Assembly: GCA_030442035.1 (NCBI GenBank)
Contig: JAUJEA010000012.1
Coordinates: forward strand, 62,001-126,000
Origin: Splendidivirga corallicola
GTDB lineage: Bacteria > Bacteroidota > Bacteroidia > Cytophagales > Cyclobacteriaceae
Reading direction: 5' to 3'
Length of the DNA stretch: 64,000 nt
Shown: positions 42,325 through 51,100 of the stretch, one piece after another
Layout of the letters: every line of letters starts with the position of its first letter
How positions within the stretch are numbered: position 1 is the stretch's first letter
Made by a program: the position numbers and the translations under genes
Notes under the pieces: generated by a model
Database searches by the model: none
The model's input: only the letters and a program-made list of their open reading frames with translations
What the model was told of the DNA's origin: nothing

Positions 42325-43041
42325 TTAATTGTCGAGCTTGGTTTCTTTATGTTCATGGGGAAGGTGATCGCATATTTCCTTCGTTTTGCTACGGCCACTT
42401 CCCAAACATTGCGGACATTGGCTATCAATTACCTTTTTTCCCGAACATACCTTGCAGGTAACATTTCCTACGGTTTGACAGGTATGACAAGATTCATATT
42501 CTTCCACATCAAATTGGTTTTTGGTAATGATCACCCCTTTACCCAGGCATGTGGGACAATTGGTTTTTCCAATACCTCTGCAATAATAACAAGCGGCCTT
42601 GAGTGATCCGTGTCCATCACAGACATCGCAATGTTCCAATCGATAACCAAATATGTTGCAGAAATTGCAAGATTTAATTTCTTCGATGTTCTCATTCAGG
42701 GCACGTTTCAGAGCCAGGGCCTCTTCATAATAGTCTCCGGCCTTTCCGGTCAGGTCGAGGTATTTATCAAGAAAGTTTTTACTGTTATGGTATTGCTCGA
42801 TCATGTAAAGCGTTTTTGAAAACAAATAACTCATGTTGGATGGCAATACTTTTTTGGTATCCAGCATTTCCCGAAAGGTGGTATTGGCTTTTTGATATTT
42901 TCCACTTTCCATTTCTTCTATGGCTCTATCCATAAGCTGCCTCACTTCCTGGTCTATAATCACCGGATTTTGAGCATAGCCAGCATGGGCAAAAGCAAAT
43001 AGCATGAAGATAAAAGTAAGTCGTAAAAGTTTTAACAGCAT
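42325..43041 (-). CDS. Exported TPR-like protein with DnaJ-type zinc-finger repeats
   Basis: 238 residues. Signal peptide (LRLTFIFMLFAFAHAGYAQ), then about 90 residues of helices (VRQLMDRAIEEMESGKYQKA, YLFSKTLYMIEQYHNSKNFL) of TPR type, then a Cys-rich domain with seven CxxC pairs, several in the DnaJ form CxxCxGxG (CDVCDGHG, CYYCRGIG, CPTCLGKG, CKVCSGKK, CPQCLGSG). In DnaJ this domain binds two zinc ions and unfolded protein. Export of such a domain is unusual. It is downstream of hbd on the same strand, with a hairpin between. Confidence 0.8.
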   Translation of the reverse strand: MLLKLLRLTFIFMLFAFAHAGYAQNPVIIDQEVRQLMDRAIEEMESGKYQKANTTFREMLDTKKVLPSNMSYLFSKTLYMIEQYHNSKNFLDKYLDLTGKAGDYYEEALALKRALNENIEEIKSCNFCNIFGYRLEHCDVCDGHGSLKAACYYCRGIGKTNCPTCLGKGVIITKNQFDVEEYESCHTCQTVGNVTCKVCSGKKVIDSQCPQCLGSGRSKTKEICDHLPHEHKETKLDN

Positions 43042-43101
43042 GAATAATTAATTCTCAAAGGGTTCAATTGGTTCCCTCGCTTTTTTTATTTTCTTCTAAT
43101 T

Positions 43102-43130
43102 TAAAGAGGTTATGTGCAATAACCTCTTTA
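43102..43130. terminator. 12-bp hairpin between hbd and the zinc-finger gene
   Basis: TAAAGAGGTTAT (43102-43113) and ATAACCTCTTTA (43119-43130) pair perfectly around a five-base loop. It is 7 bases after the hbd stop, but there is no T tract on the minus strand, so it could be an attenuator or mRNA end rather than a classical terminator. Confidence 0.5.
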
Positions 43131-43136
43131 GCAGGC

Positions 43137-44027
43137 CTATTTTTTGAAAGAATCCGCTACCAACAATTCTTTTGTGCCATGGCTGTAATTATAGAAACCC
43201 TCTCCGGACTTTATGCCCATCTTGCCTGCAGTTACCATATTGACTAACAATGGACAGGGGGCGTATTTCGGATTCCCAAATCCATCAAACAAAACATTTA
43301 AAATAGACAGGCAAACATCGAGCCCGATAAAATCTGCCAATTGCAAAGGACCCATCGGATGGGCCATGCCTAGTTTCATCACAGTATCAATTTCCTCCAC
43401 ACCAGCTACCCCTTCATATAAGGAATAAATGGCTTCATTGATCATGGGCATTAGTATCCTGTTCGCTACAAATCCCGGGTAATCGTTTACTTCTACCGGC
43501 ACTTTACCCAAATTTTGGGAAAGCTCCATGATCTTATTAGTAACCCCATCGCTGGTGGCGTATCCTCTGATCACCTCTACCAGCTTCATGATGGGAACCG
43601 GATTCATAAAGTGCATTCCAATAACTTTATCCGATCTATTAGTGGCAGCCGCTATTTTTGTGATTGAAATCGAAGAAGTATTGGTAGCTAAAATGGTGTC
43701 GGAATCACAAAGTTCATCCAGTTGCGTGAATATTTTAAGTTTAAGATCAATGTTCTCTGTGGCTGCTTCAACCACCAAATCTACGTTGGAAACACCCTGA
43801 CCCAACTCGGTAAAGGTTTGAATATTATTCAATGTATCAGACTTAACACTTTCTTCAATCTTCCCCTTCTCAATAAGTCGGTTGAGGTTTTTTTCAATGG
43901 TTTTGAGTGCTTTCTCCAGTGCAACAGGTGCTATATCTATTAAGTTTACTTTGTATCCATGTTGTGCAAAAACATGTGCTATACCATTTCCCATGGTTCC
44001 GGACCCAATGACCGCAATATTCTTCAT
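43137..44027 (-). CDS. hbd: 3-hydroxybutyryl-CoA dehydrogenase
   Basis: 296 residues from ATG 44027 (MKNIAVIGSGTMGNGIAHVF); a longer frame up to 44090 adds 21 residues without homology. NAD-binding Rossmann fold at the N-terminus, catalytic His in IGMHFMNPVPIMKLVEVIRG, conserved NRILMPMINEAIY and HPMGPLQLADFIGLDVCL. The enzyme oxidises (S)-3-hydroxybutyryl-CoA to acetoacetyl-CoA in fatty acid or butanoate metabolism. No other beta-oxidation gene is adjacent. Divergent from the CvfB-like gene. Confidence 0.93.
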   Translation of the reverse strand: MKNIAVIGSGTMGNGIAHVFAQHGYKVNLIDIAPVALEKALKTIEKNLNRLIEKGKIEESVKSDTLNNIQTFTELGQGVSNVDLVVEAATENIDLKLKIFTQLDELCDSDTILATNTSSISITKIAAATNRSDKVIGMHFMNPVPIMKLVEVIRGYATSDGVTNKIMELSQNLGKVPVEVNDYPGFVANRILMPMINEAIYSLYEGVAGVEEIDTVMKLGMAHPMGPLQLADFIGLDVCLSILNVLFDGFGNPKYAPCPLLVNMVTAGKMGIKSGEGFYNYSHGTKELLVADSFKK

Positions 44028-44067
44028 ACTTTTTTTTCGAGCTTTATTGTTACAATTGACTACCTTG

Positions 44068-44094
44068 CAAAGATAAAAACATTTGGACAAGGCA
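44068..44094 (-). promoter_or_regulatory. Bacteroidota-type promoter of hbd (minus strand)
   Basis: On the minus strand TATCTTTG (44075-44068) fits TAnnTTTG exactly, about 40 bases upstream of the hbd start. TTTG further upstream, about 17 bases before the TA, is a possible -33 element. Confidence 0.45.
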
Positions 44095-44111
44095 AAAGCG
44101 ATATCAGTACT

Positions 44112-44942
44112 TTGGAATTAGGACATTATAACACTTTAAAAGTGGCCAGAGAGGTTGAATTTGGATATTATCTTACCGATGAGGAACAGGAGATATTGAT
44201 ACCTAGGAAATACGTTTCCGAAGAAACAAAAGTGGGTGATTCCCTTGAGGTTTTTGTTTACAAAGATTCTGAAGATCGTCTGATTGCCACAACACTAAAA
44301 CCTGCAGCGGTTATTGGTGAGTTTGTCGCTCTTGAGGTTAAAGAGGTAAATCGTTTTGGTGCCTTTATGAATTGGGGACTTGAAAAAGACCTGTTAGTGC
44401 CTTTCAGAGAGCAACAGGGTAAAATGGTTGAAGGCAAGAAGTATGTAGTCAGGATTTGCCTTGATCATAGAACAAATCGCTTGATCGGTGTTTCGAAAAT
44501 TCATTCCTTTTTGAGTAAAGATGTTTCCGGTCTTGAGGAAAAACAAAAAGTGGATCTTTTGGTTTATGGTCGGACCGACCTCGGTTTTAAAGTGATCATT
44601 AACAATGTCAATAGCGGCCTGCTCTATGAAAATGAGATTTTTGAAAAGTTATCGATAGGTGATAGAAGAGAAGGGTTTATTAAAAGAATAAGAGAGGATG
44701 GAAAAATTGATGTGGTCCTCAACCTCAATGATGCACAACAACGGAGCGATAACACCGGCAAAATATTAGAGGCCCTTGAAGAGAATGAAGGATTTCTGGC
44801 ACTTCACGACAAATCTGATCCTGAGCAGATTTACAATATCCTTCAAATGAGCAAAAAGAACTTCAAGAAAACTATTGGTACCCTCTATAAGGAGAAGAAA
44901 ATAAAGCTTTTACCGGATGGAATAGCACTTGTCAAAACGTAA
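44112..44942 (+). CDS. CvfB-like S1 RNA-binding protein
   Basis: 276 residues from a TTG at 44112 (MELGHYNTLKVAREVEFGYY); the frame is open further upstream but overlaps hbd and lacks homology. Family pattern: three S1-type domains (VGDSLEVFVYKDSEDRLIAT, FGAFMNWGLEKDLLVPFREQ, GDRREGFIKRIREDGKIDVV) and a C-terminal winged helix (MSKKNFKKTIGTLYKEKKIK). CvfB (conserved virulence factor B) proteins bind RNA; the role in Bacteroidota is unclear. Divergent from hbd. Confidence 0.85.
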   Translation: MELGHYNTLKVAREVEFGYYLTDEEQEILIPRKYVSEETKVGDSLEVFVYKDSEDRLIATTLKPAAVIGEFVALEVKEVNRFGAFMNWGLEKDLLVPFREQQGKMVEGKKYVVRICLDHRTNRLIGVSKIHSFLSKDVSGLEEKQKVDLLVYGRTDLGFKVIINNVNSGLLYENEIFEKLSIGDRREGFIKRIREDGKIDVVLNLNDAQQRSDNTGKILEALEENEGFLALHDKSDPEQIYNILQMSKKNFKKTIGTLYKEKKIKLLPDGIALVKT

Positions 44943-44954
44943 TTACAAATGAAA

Positions 44955-45007
44955 AATTACGAATTACGATGTAAGTGCAGCTAACTATCACAAAGTAATT
45001 CGTAATT
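44955..45007. terminator. Dyad of AATTACG repeats in a convergent spacer
   Basis: AATTACGAATTAC (44955-44967) and GTAATTCGTAATT (44995-45007) pair perfectly over 13 bp with a 27-base loop between two convergent genes (stops at 44942 and 45032). It could stop transcription from both sides; it is built from the window's common AT-rich repeat. Confidence 0.4.
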
Positions 45008-45031
45008 CTTAACTCGTAATTACTAATTGTC

Positions 45032-45391
45032 TTATGCTATTTTCAAAATATCCGTAGGCTTGATACAAAGAATAGCTTTTCTGTTTTTAATGGCTATGGG
45101 AGCTTTGATTAGATCAGGATTTTGTAATAGAATGTTTAACCATCCTTCTGGATCGAATGATCTTCTTGCCACTTTTTCCTGATACCTGGGATGGGCTTTA
45201 TTGAGAAGATCCTTTGGACGTAACTTCAATAAACTAAGCATTTCTTCCCAAAGCGTAGGCGTCAATCTCACTTTTTTATAATCCATCTCGTTCACATGAT
45301 TCGAAACAGCCCGTGCATAAGCCCTCGTTTGTTTGGCAACCCGGGAGTTACCATCGTAATAAATAAATAGTTCGTTAGGGTGGTGTTCCAT
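45032..45391 (-). CDS. ArsC/Spx-like protein lacking the catalytic Cys
   Basis: 119 residues. ArsC/Spx/MgsR-type fold: KVRLTPTLWEEMLSLLKLRP, DLLNKAHPRYQEK, FDPEGWLNILLQNPDLIKAP, and IAIKNRKAILCIKPTDIL. The N-terminal active-site loop that normally holds Cys is YYDGNSRVAKQT here, so reductase chemistry is not expected. Related to Bacteroidota arsenate-reductase-like proteins of unknown role. Confidence 0.75.
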   Translation of the reverse strand: MEHHPNELFIYYDGNSRVAKQTRAYARAVSNHVNEMDYKKVRLTPTLWEEMLSLLKLRPKDLLNKAHPRYQEKVARRSFDPEGWLNILLQNPDLIKAPIAIKNRKAILCIKPTDILKIA

Positions 45392-45579
45392 AATATATTT
45401 ATTCAGTTTTTGCCACTTGTTATTGATTCTTGTTTCGTGTAATTCTATAATTTACAAATTTTATATTGAAAATAAAAATAAATCAGAATAAAATTCTATA
45501 ATATCATTGACCCAGCCATATGCTATTTTACAAATCGAATAATAAATCAAATATTTGTACTTGAATAGGGAATGAGTAA

Positions 45580-46071
45580 ATGGATATAGATAATTTTAAA
45601 AACAGTGCTCTGAAAGCTTATGATGAGAACCGCAGGTTGATCAAAAGTATTAAGAAAAAGAAGTATAAGAACCTTGATAAAACCTTTCGGGACTTGCATG
45701 AGGAAGTATTTGAAGAAATTGATTGCCTGACATGCGCCAATTGCTGTAAAACAACCAGCCCAATTTTCTATCAGATGGATATTGAACGCGTAGCCAAAAG
45801 CCTGAGGAGTAAACCTTCCGCATTTATTGATGAGTACTTAAGAATAGATGAAGATGGTGATGATGTGTTAAAACAGTCTCCATGCCCATTTCTCGGGAAT
45901 GATAACAAATGTATTGTCTATGACAGCAGACCAACAGCCTGTAGGGAATATCCCCATACTAATCGCAAAAGGATGTATCAGATATTGAATTTGACCTTAA
46001 AGAATTCAATGGTTTGTCCCGCGGTCTTGGAAATATTTGAGAGACTTAAAAAGACATCCTTCCTAATATGA
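45580..46071 (+). CDS. YkgJ family cysteine-cluster protein
   Basis: 163 residues. CxxCxNCCK-type cluster (CLTCANCCKTTSPIFYQMD) followed by CPFLGNDNKCIVYDSRPTAC and a later Cys (MVCPAVLEI): the zinc/iron-chelating domain CxxxCxxCC of the YkgJ/Fli-B family. Cytoplasmic; metal-binding role unproven. Starts ATG 45580; no operon partner. Confidence 0.88.
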   Translation: MDIDNFKNSALKAYDENRRLIKSIKKKKYKNLDKTFRDLHEEVFEEIDCLTCANCCKTTSPIFYQMDIERVAKSLRSKPSAFIDEYLRIDEDGDDVLKQSPCPFLGNDNKCIVYDSRPTACREYPHTNRKRMYQILNLTLKNSMVCPAVLEIFERLKKTSFLI

Positions 46072-46171
46072 CACACTTATGTGAATAGGTGCAATGTTAG
46101 TTGAATTGTGCTGAAGTAATAACGTGCCTTTAGCTATCAGGTATCAGGTTTCGGGTACACTAAATACAAGC

Positions 46172-46208
46172 CGTAATTCGTAATTGTTCATTCGTAATTT
46201 ATAATTAA
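46172..46208. repeat. AATTCGTAATT-type repeat in a convergent spacer
   Basis: CCGTAATTCGTAATTGTTCA and following CGTAATTTATAATTAAC, between the YkgJ gene and the amylase gene, which converge here. Confidence 0.4.
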
Positions 46209-46219
46209 CTCAACCAAAC

Positions 46220-47863
46220 TCATCCTTTTGTTAAGATAATTGTAGAATAACCTGGAATTTTCAATCGAGCCTCCTCCAATGAAATGCCTTGATGGTTTTG
46301 GAAAAGGATTTCATTGAATTGGCCTGACTCACCAAGATTCAAAGCTTTTTCGCTTCCAGTTACATTATGGATCACCAGGAGAGAATCACCTTCATGGACC
46401 CTGTAGAAATTCACGATCCCATCTTCCTTAATGTTTGATATTTCTATTTGACCAAAAGTTAAAACGGGGGATGATTTTCTGCTGTGAATCAATTCTTTAT
46501 AATGATTGTATAAGGACTTGCTATCATTTATTTGTTGAGAAAGCGGCTCAACGTTTTCATCTGTGCTGTGAATAGCTTCTCTCCATTTGGTTTGCCCCGG
46601 ATCTTTACCTTCATAATCCCAAACAAATGGCTCCCTGATCTCTTCATCAGGTTTTGCTCCCAGCATACCGATTTCCTCTCCGTAGTATATATAAGGTGCG
46701 CCGGGAAGTGTTAAAAGCAGGGATGCGGCCATACGTGCTTTCTGCAGATCCCCATCTACCACGCTCATGATCCTGTTTTGATCATGATTGGTATTGAAAG
46801 TGGCATCAATGAACTCATTGGTGACAGTATTATAAAACTTCCTGATATCATGATGGTTCTTAACAAGAGAAGAATCGTGTTCTGTTAAGACCGATTTTGA
46901 TATAGCATAGCCAATATCAAAATTAAAGAGAGCTGGAAGCCCCTTTAAATAAGGAGCAACCACCTCAGCAGAGGACCATACTTCACCGATTAAATAAACG
47001 TTAGGTTTTATTTTTTCCATCTCTGCCCTGAACTCTTCCCAGAACGTGTGATTCTCTTTCATACGGTCGTCCGGAAAAATATGCCTGGCTGCATCCAACC
47101 GGAATCCATCAACTCCGATTTCCGTTAGCCAGAATTTTCCAATATCAAATATCTCTTCTTTTACTTTAGGATTATCATAGTTAAGATCTGGCATACCGCC
47201 CCAAAAGAATCCATAATATCGCTCCTCGTTTCCCTCTGCCTGATGCCAATTAGTTCTGTTATCGGAATCAGCAGAAGTGTGCTCTTTCATAATTTTGTCC
47301 TGAATTTCATCCATAGATGCCCACACATAATAGTCCCGGTAATCTCCGGTTTTATCCTTAACTGACGCCTGAAACCAGGGATGATCGCTACCTGTATGGT
47401 TGATTACAAAGTCAATAACGATCCTGATATCTCTTTTATGTGCCTCATTCACCAGGTTTTTAAAGTCCTCCATTGTTCCATAATCCGGATGAACCTCCCG
47501 GTAATCTGTCACATCATACTTATGATAGCTGGGAGAGGGATGAATAGGCATGAGCCATATCGCCTCGATTCCCAGATCCTGCAGGTAGTCTAATTTTGCA
47601 GTAACACCATTGAAATCGCCAATTCCGTCGTTATTCGTATCATAGAAAGATTGAACAAAGATCTCGTAAGTAACTGCATTTGGCCAGGTACCACCCATTT
47701 GTATATCATTCTCGATTGGTTCTGATATGACCTCACCTGTTTCCTTTTTGGCATTGGAGCAGCCTGTAGCAATGGCAACCATACAGAACAGCATGGCTAA
47801 TTTCCATAGGATATTGTTTGGAAAATCCATGAACCGGAGTTTTTTGGGAGTAGATGACATCAT
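46220..47863 (-). CDS. GH13 alpha-amylase-type lipoprotein
   Basis: 547 residues from ATG 47863; ATG 47830 would give a more usual 24-residue signal, lipobox MVAIATGC. GH13 regions in order: DFVINHTGSDHPWF (region I), GVDGFRLDAARHIF with the nucleophile Asp (II), YLIGEVWSSAE with the acid Glu (III), TFNTNHDQNRIMSV with the third Asp (IV); GLPALFNFD and a C-terminal beta domain. Length and the segment NVTGSEKALNLG fit envelope alpha-glucosidase/amylases of Bacteroidota. It should cleave alpha-1,4-glucans outside the cytoplasm. Divergent from the giant amylase across 251 bases. Confidence 0.9.
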   Translation of the reverse strand: MMSSTPKKLRFMDFPNNILWKLAMLFCMVAIATGCSNAKKETGEVISEPIENDIQMGGTWPNAVTYEIFVQSFYDTNNDGIGDFNGVTAKLDYLQDLGIEAIWLMPIHPSPSYHKYDVTDYREVHPDYGTMEDFKNLVNEAHKRDIRIVIDFVINHTGSDHPWFQASVKDKTGDYRDYYVWASMDEIQDKIMKEHTSADSDNRTNWHQAEGNEERYYGFFWGGMPDLNYDNPKVKEEIFDIGKFWLTEIGVDGFRLDAARHIFPDDRMKENHTFWEEFRAEMEKIKPNVYLIGEVWSSAEVVAPYLKGLPALFNFDIGYAISKSVLTEHDSSLVKNHHDIRKFYNTVTNEFIDATFNTNHDQNRIMSVVDGDLQKARMAASLLLTLPGAPYIYYGEEIGMLGAKPDEEIREPFVWDYEGKDPGQTKWREAIHSTDENVEPLSQQINDSKSLYNHYKELIHSRKSSPVLTFGQIEISNIKEDGIVNFYRVHEGDSLLVIHNVTGSEKALNLGESGQFNEILFQNHQGISLEEARLKIPGYSTIILTKG

Positions 47864-48114
47864 AGCACAAATGTTTAGTTAAATGATGGATTTTTTCAAG
47901 ATACTTTCCTTAAAACTTTTACTATATTAATAAGTAAAATACATCAATACAAATGCTTTAAAAGTGGATTCAACGGCTCCTAAATCAACAAAATGCATTT
48001 AAACGCATTTCAATCGTTTGCGGTAACGTATGCGTAAATAATCTTAATTTTTTGTAATTTTTTTATGTTTAAATTCCTTAATTTTCGCAATACGGAACTA
48101 CTGAAATTGACGGA
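47864..48114. other. Divergent promoter region of the two GH13 genes
   Basis: AT-rich, with several promoter-like motifs close to TAnnTTTG (ACATTTG toward the lipoprotein gene, TTAATTTTC toward the giant amylase). CAACAAAATGCATTTAAACG contains ATGCATTTAAA, partly repeated as AACGCATTTCAA nearby. A shared regulator site is plausible but not shown. Confidence 0.35.
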
Positions 48115-51100
48115 ATGAGGACTAATTTACCACTTTTAGCTACCATCATTATTTTTCTGGCTACCCATCAAGCCATCGCACAGATTGTCACCATTTCACC
48201 AGGCGATGCTGACGGGGAAGACCTGGTAAAAGTTATTTTTGATGTTTCCATGGGTAATGCAGCCCTGGTCGGAGCTACCAAGGTATATATACATTCCGGA
48301 TTAGTAACTGATTCGCCCAACGGAACAGCCTGGCAGCATGTCATTGGAAATTGGGGTGAGGATGATGGTGTAGGACAAATGTCAAAAGTGGAAGGGGAGA
48401 CTGACAAGTGGGAAATTGATCTTGATCCATCGATCAGAGCCTATCACCAGGCACCCGAGGGGACTAATGTATTCCGTTTGGCCATGGTTTTTAGAAATGC
48501 AGATGGCTCCAAAAAAGGTGCAGGTACTCCTGGATCATTTGAAGGTGGTTTTGTGGCTGGTAATGGGGATATATACATCGATCTCAATGTTGATGAATAT
48601 ATTAACATTACAGCTCCTGATCAGGAATTAATGTTTCTTACGAACGGAGAATCATTTACCATTCAGGCTCAGACATCAAATACTGCTACCAATCTGGAAC
48701 TACAGATTGACGATGGAAGCGGATTTAGTACTATCACACAATGGCAAAATACAGATCAGGTAAATCACGATTATGTTCCTGCAAGTTCCGGTCAATTACA
48801 AATTAAGCTTGTCGGGGAAATCAATGGTGTCCAGGTTGAGACCATAAAATCCCTGGAGGTAATTATAAGAGATGCAGTGGTCATTGAAGCATTACCTGGG
48901 CAATTGAGAGAAGGTATTAATTATAATATTAATGATCCCACAAGGGCCCACCTTGTTTTATTGGCTCCTGGAAAGGAATTTGTTTATGTACTAGGAGATT
49001 TTAACAATTGGGAAATCAGCAATGATTATCTCATGAAGCAAACGCCGGATGGAGAAAAATTTTGGTTGGAATTGACTGGCCTTACTTCAGGACAGGAGTA
49101 TATTTTTCAATATTGGGTTGACGGAATTATTAAGATCGGAGATCCCTATGCTGATAAAGTAGCGGATCCCTATCATGACAAATTTATTCCTGCGACGGTA
49201 TATCCTGATCTTATAGCCTACACGAGGGAAGCAGATGGATTGGCTACTGTGCTTCAAACAGGACAGATGCCTTATGCATGGGGAGTTACCGAAGATACCT
49301 GGCAAACACCTGCCAAAGAAGACCTTGTTATTTATGAATTATTGGTTAGAGATTTTATTGGTTCTCATGATTATAAAGACCTGGCCGATACATTGAGTTA
49401 CTTAAAACGGCTTGGTGTGAATGCTATCGAGCTTATGCCGGTTATGGAGTTTGAGGGCAATGATAGCTGGGGATATAACCCTTCCTATTTTCTTGCGCCA
49501 GATAAATATTATGGGACCAAAAATGACCTGAAAGCATTCATTGAGAAGGCACATGCTGAGGGCTTTGCTGTGATCCTGGATATGGTATTAAATCATGCTT
49601 TTGGACAAAATCCCATGGTGTGTATGTACTGGGATGAAGTAAACAATAAACCTTCCACGGATAGTCCATGGTTCAATCCGGATGCTAAACATCCTTTTAA
49701 CGTGGGATTTGATTTTAATCATGAAAGCGATTATACCAGAGCTTTCGTTGATTCAGTCAACAGATATTGGATAGAAGAATACCACTTTGATGGCTTCCGC
49801 TTTGATCTTTCCAAAGGTTTTACACAAAAAAACAATCCCAATGATGTAGCTGCCTGGAGTGCCTTTGATCAGTCCCGTATTGACATTCTAAGCCGGATGG
49901 CCCAGGAAATCTGGTCCTACGCCCCCAGTGCATATGTGATCCTTGAGCACTTCGCGGATGCAAGCGAGGAAAGTGTTCTAACAGATCAAGGTATGTTGGT
50001 CTGGAACAATGTGAATTATGACTATGGCGATGTGTTAAACGGAAATACCTCAAATAGTTTTTCAAGGGCCAATGCCTTAAGCAAAATCTCTTATATGGAA
50101 AGCCATGATGAAGACCGATTAATATTCAAAATGCAGCGTGATGGGCAGGAACTGGGAACTTATGATGTTCAGGAGCTTGACATTGCCCTTAATAGGGTAA
50201 AAGCTGCAGCCGCCTTTTTCTACACACTTCCCGGACCAAAGATGTTATGGCAATTTCACGAACTTGGTTATGATATTGATATCGAATTCAATGGAAGAAC
50301 CGGGGTAAAACCTCAGGTATGGGGGGAAGGAAGTCTAAACTACTATAAGGACGAAGAAAGACAAAAATTGTATAAATCCTTAGCGGCAATTTTGCAATTG
50401 ACCCATGAATATGAGCAGGTGTTTGACGGGGGAAATATTGCCACGGATTTAATGGGAGATACCAGACGTATATCCATTACCCACCAGGATCTGGATATTA
50501 ATATCATTGGAAATTTCTCACTGAAACTGCTGGATATGAACCCTGTATTCAGTAAGACCGGCACCTGGTACGATTTCTTTTCGGGAGAGCCTCTGGAGGT
50601 AACAGAAACAGATGCGTCCATTTTACTCTCGCCTGGTGAATTCCATATTTATACCGATAAACAAGTATTTCAGCCAGAACCCAATCTGGTAGAGGCCTTC
50701 AAACCTATTGTAATTACCGAGCCGGGAATATTCAGCGCCAGTGAGCAGATCAAGATCATTTTCGATGCGACACAAGCCGATCCTGATGGAACTGCAGGGT
50801 TGATAGGGGCAGAGAAGGTATACATGCATTCAGGCGTTATTTTAGATGCTCCGGATGGTACAACATGGGAAAACACCATAGGGAATCTTGGCTTGGACGA
50901 TGGCGTTGGTCAAATGACTAAAGTGGCTGGTGAAACAGATAAATGGGAAATAAGTTTTGTACCAAGAGAATACTATGGTGTTGCAGCCAGCCAGCGTATT
51001 TATCGCCTGGCCATGTGTTTTAGGGATGCCAACAATACCAATGTTGGAAAAGGAAAAGGAGGGAAGGTCATTTTTCTGTCCGTTGAAATTGATTCAGATG

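Noticed and set aside
42229-42606. 125-residue + strand frame
   Set aside because: It is the complement of the Cys-rich zinc-finger gene, whose CxxC spacing is far more meaningful.
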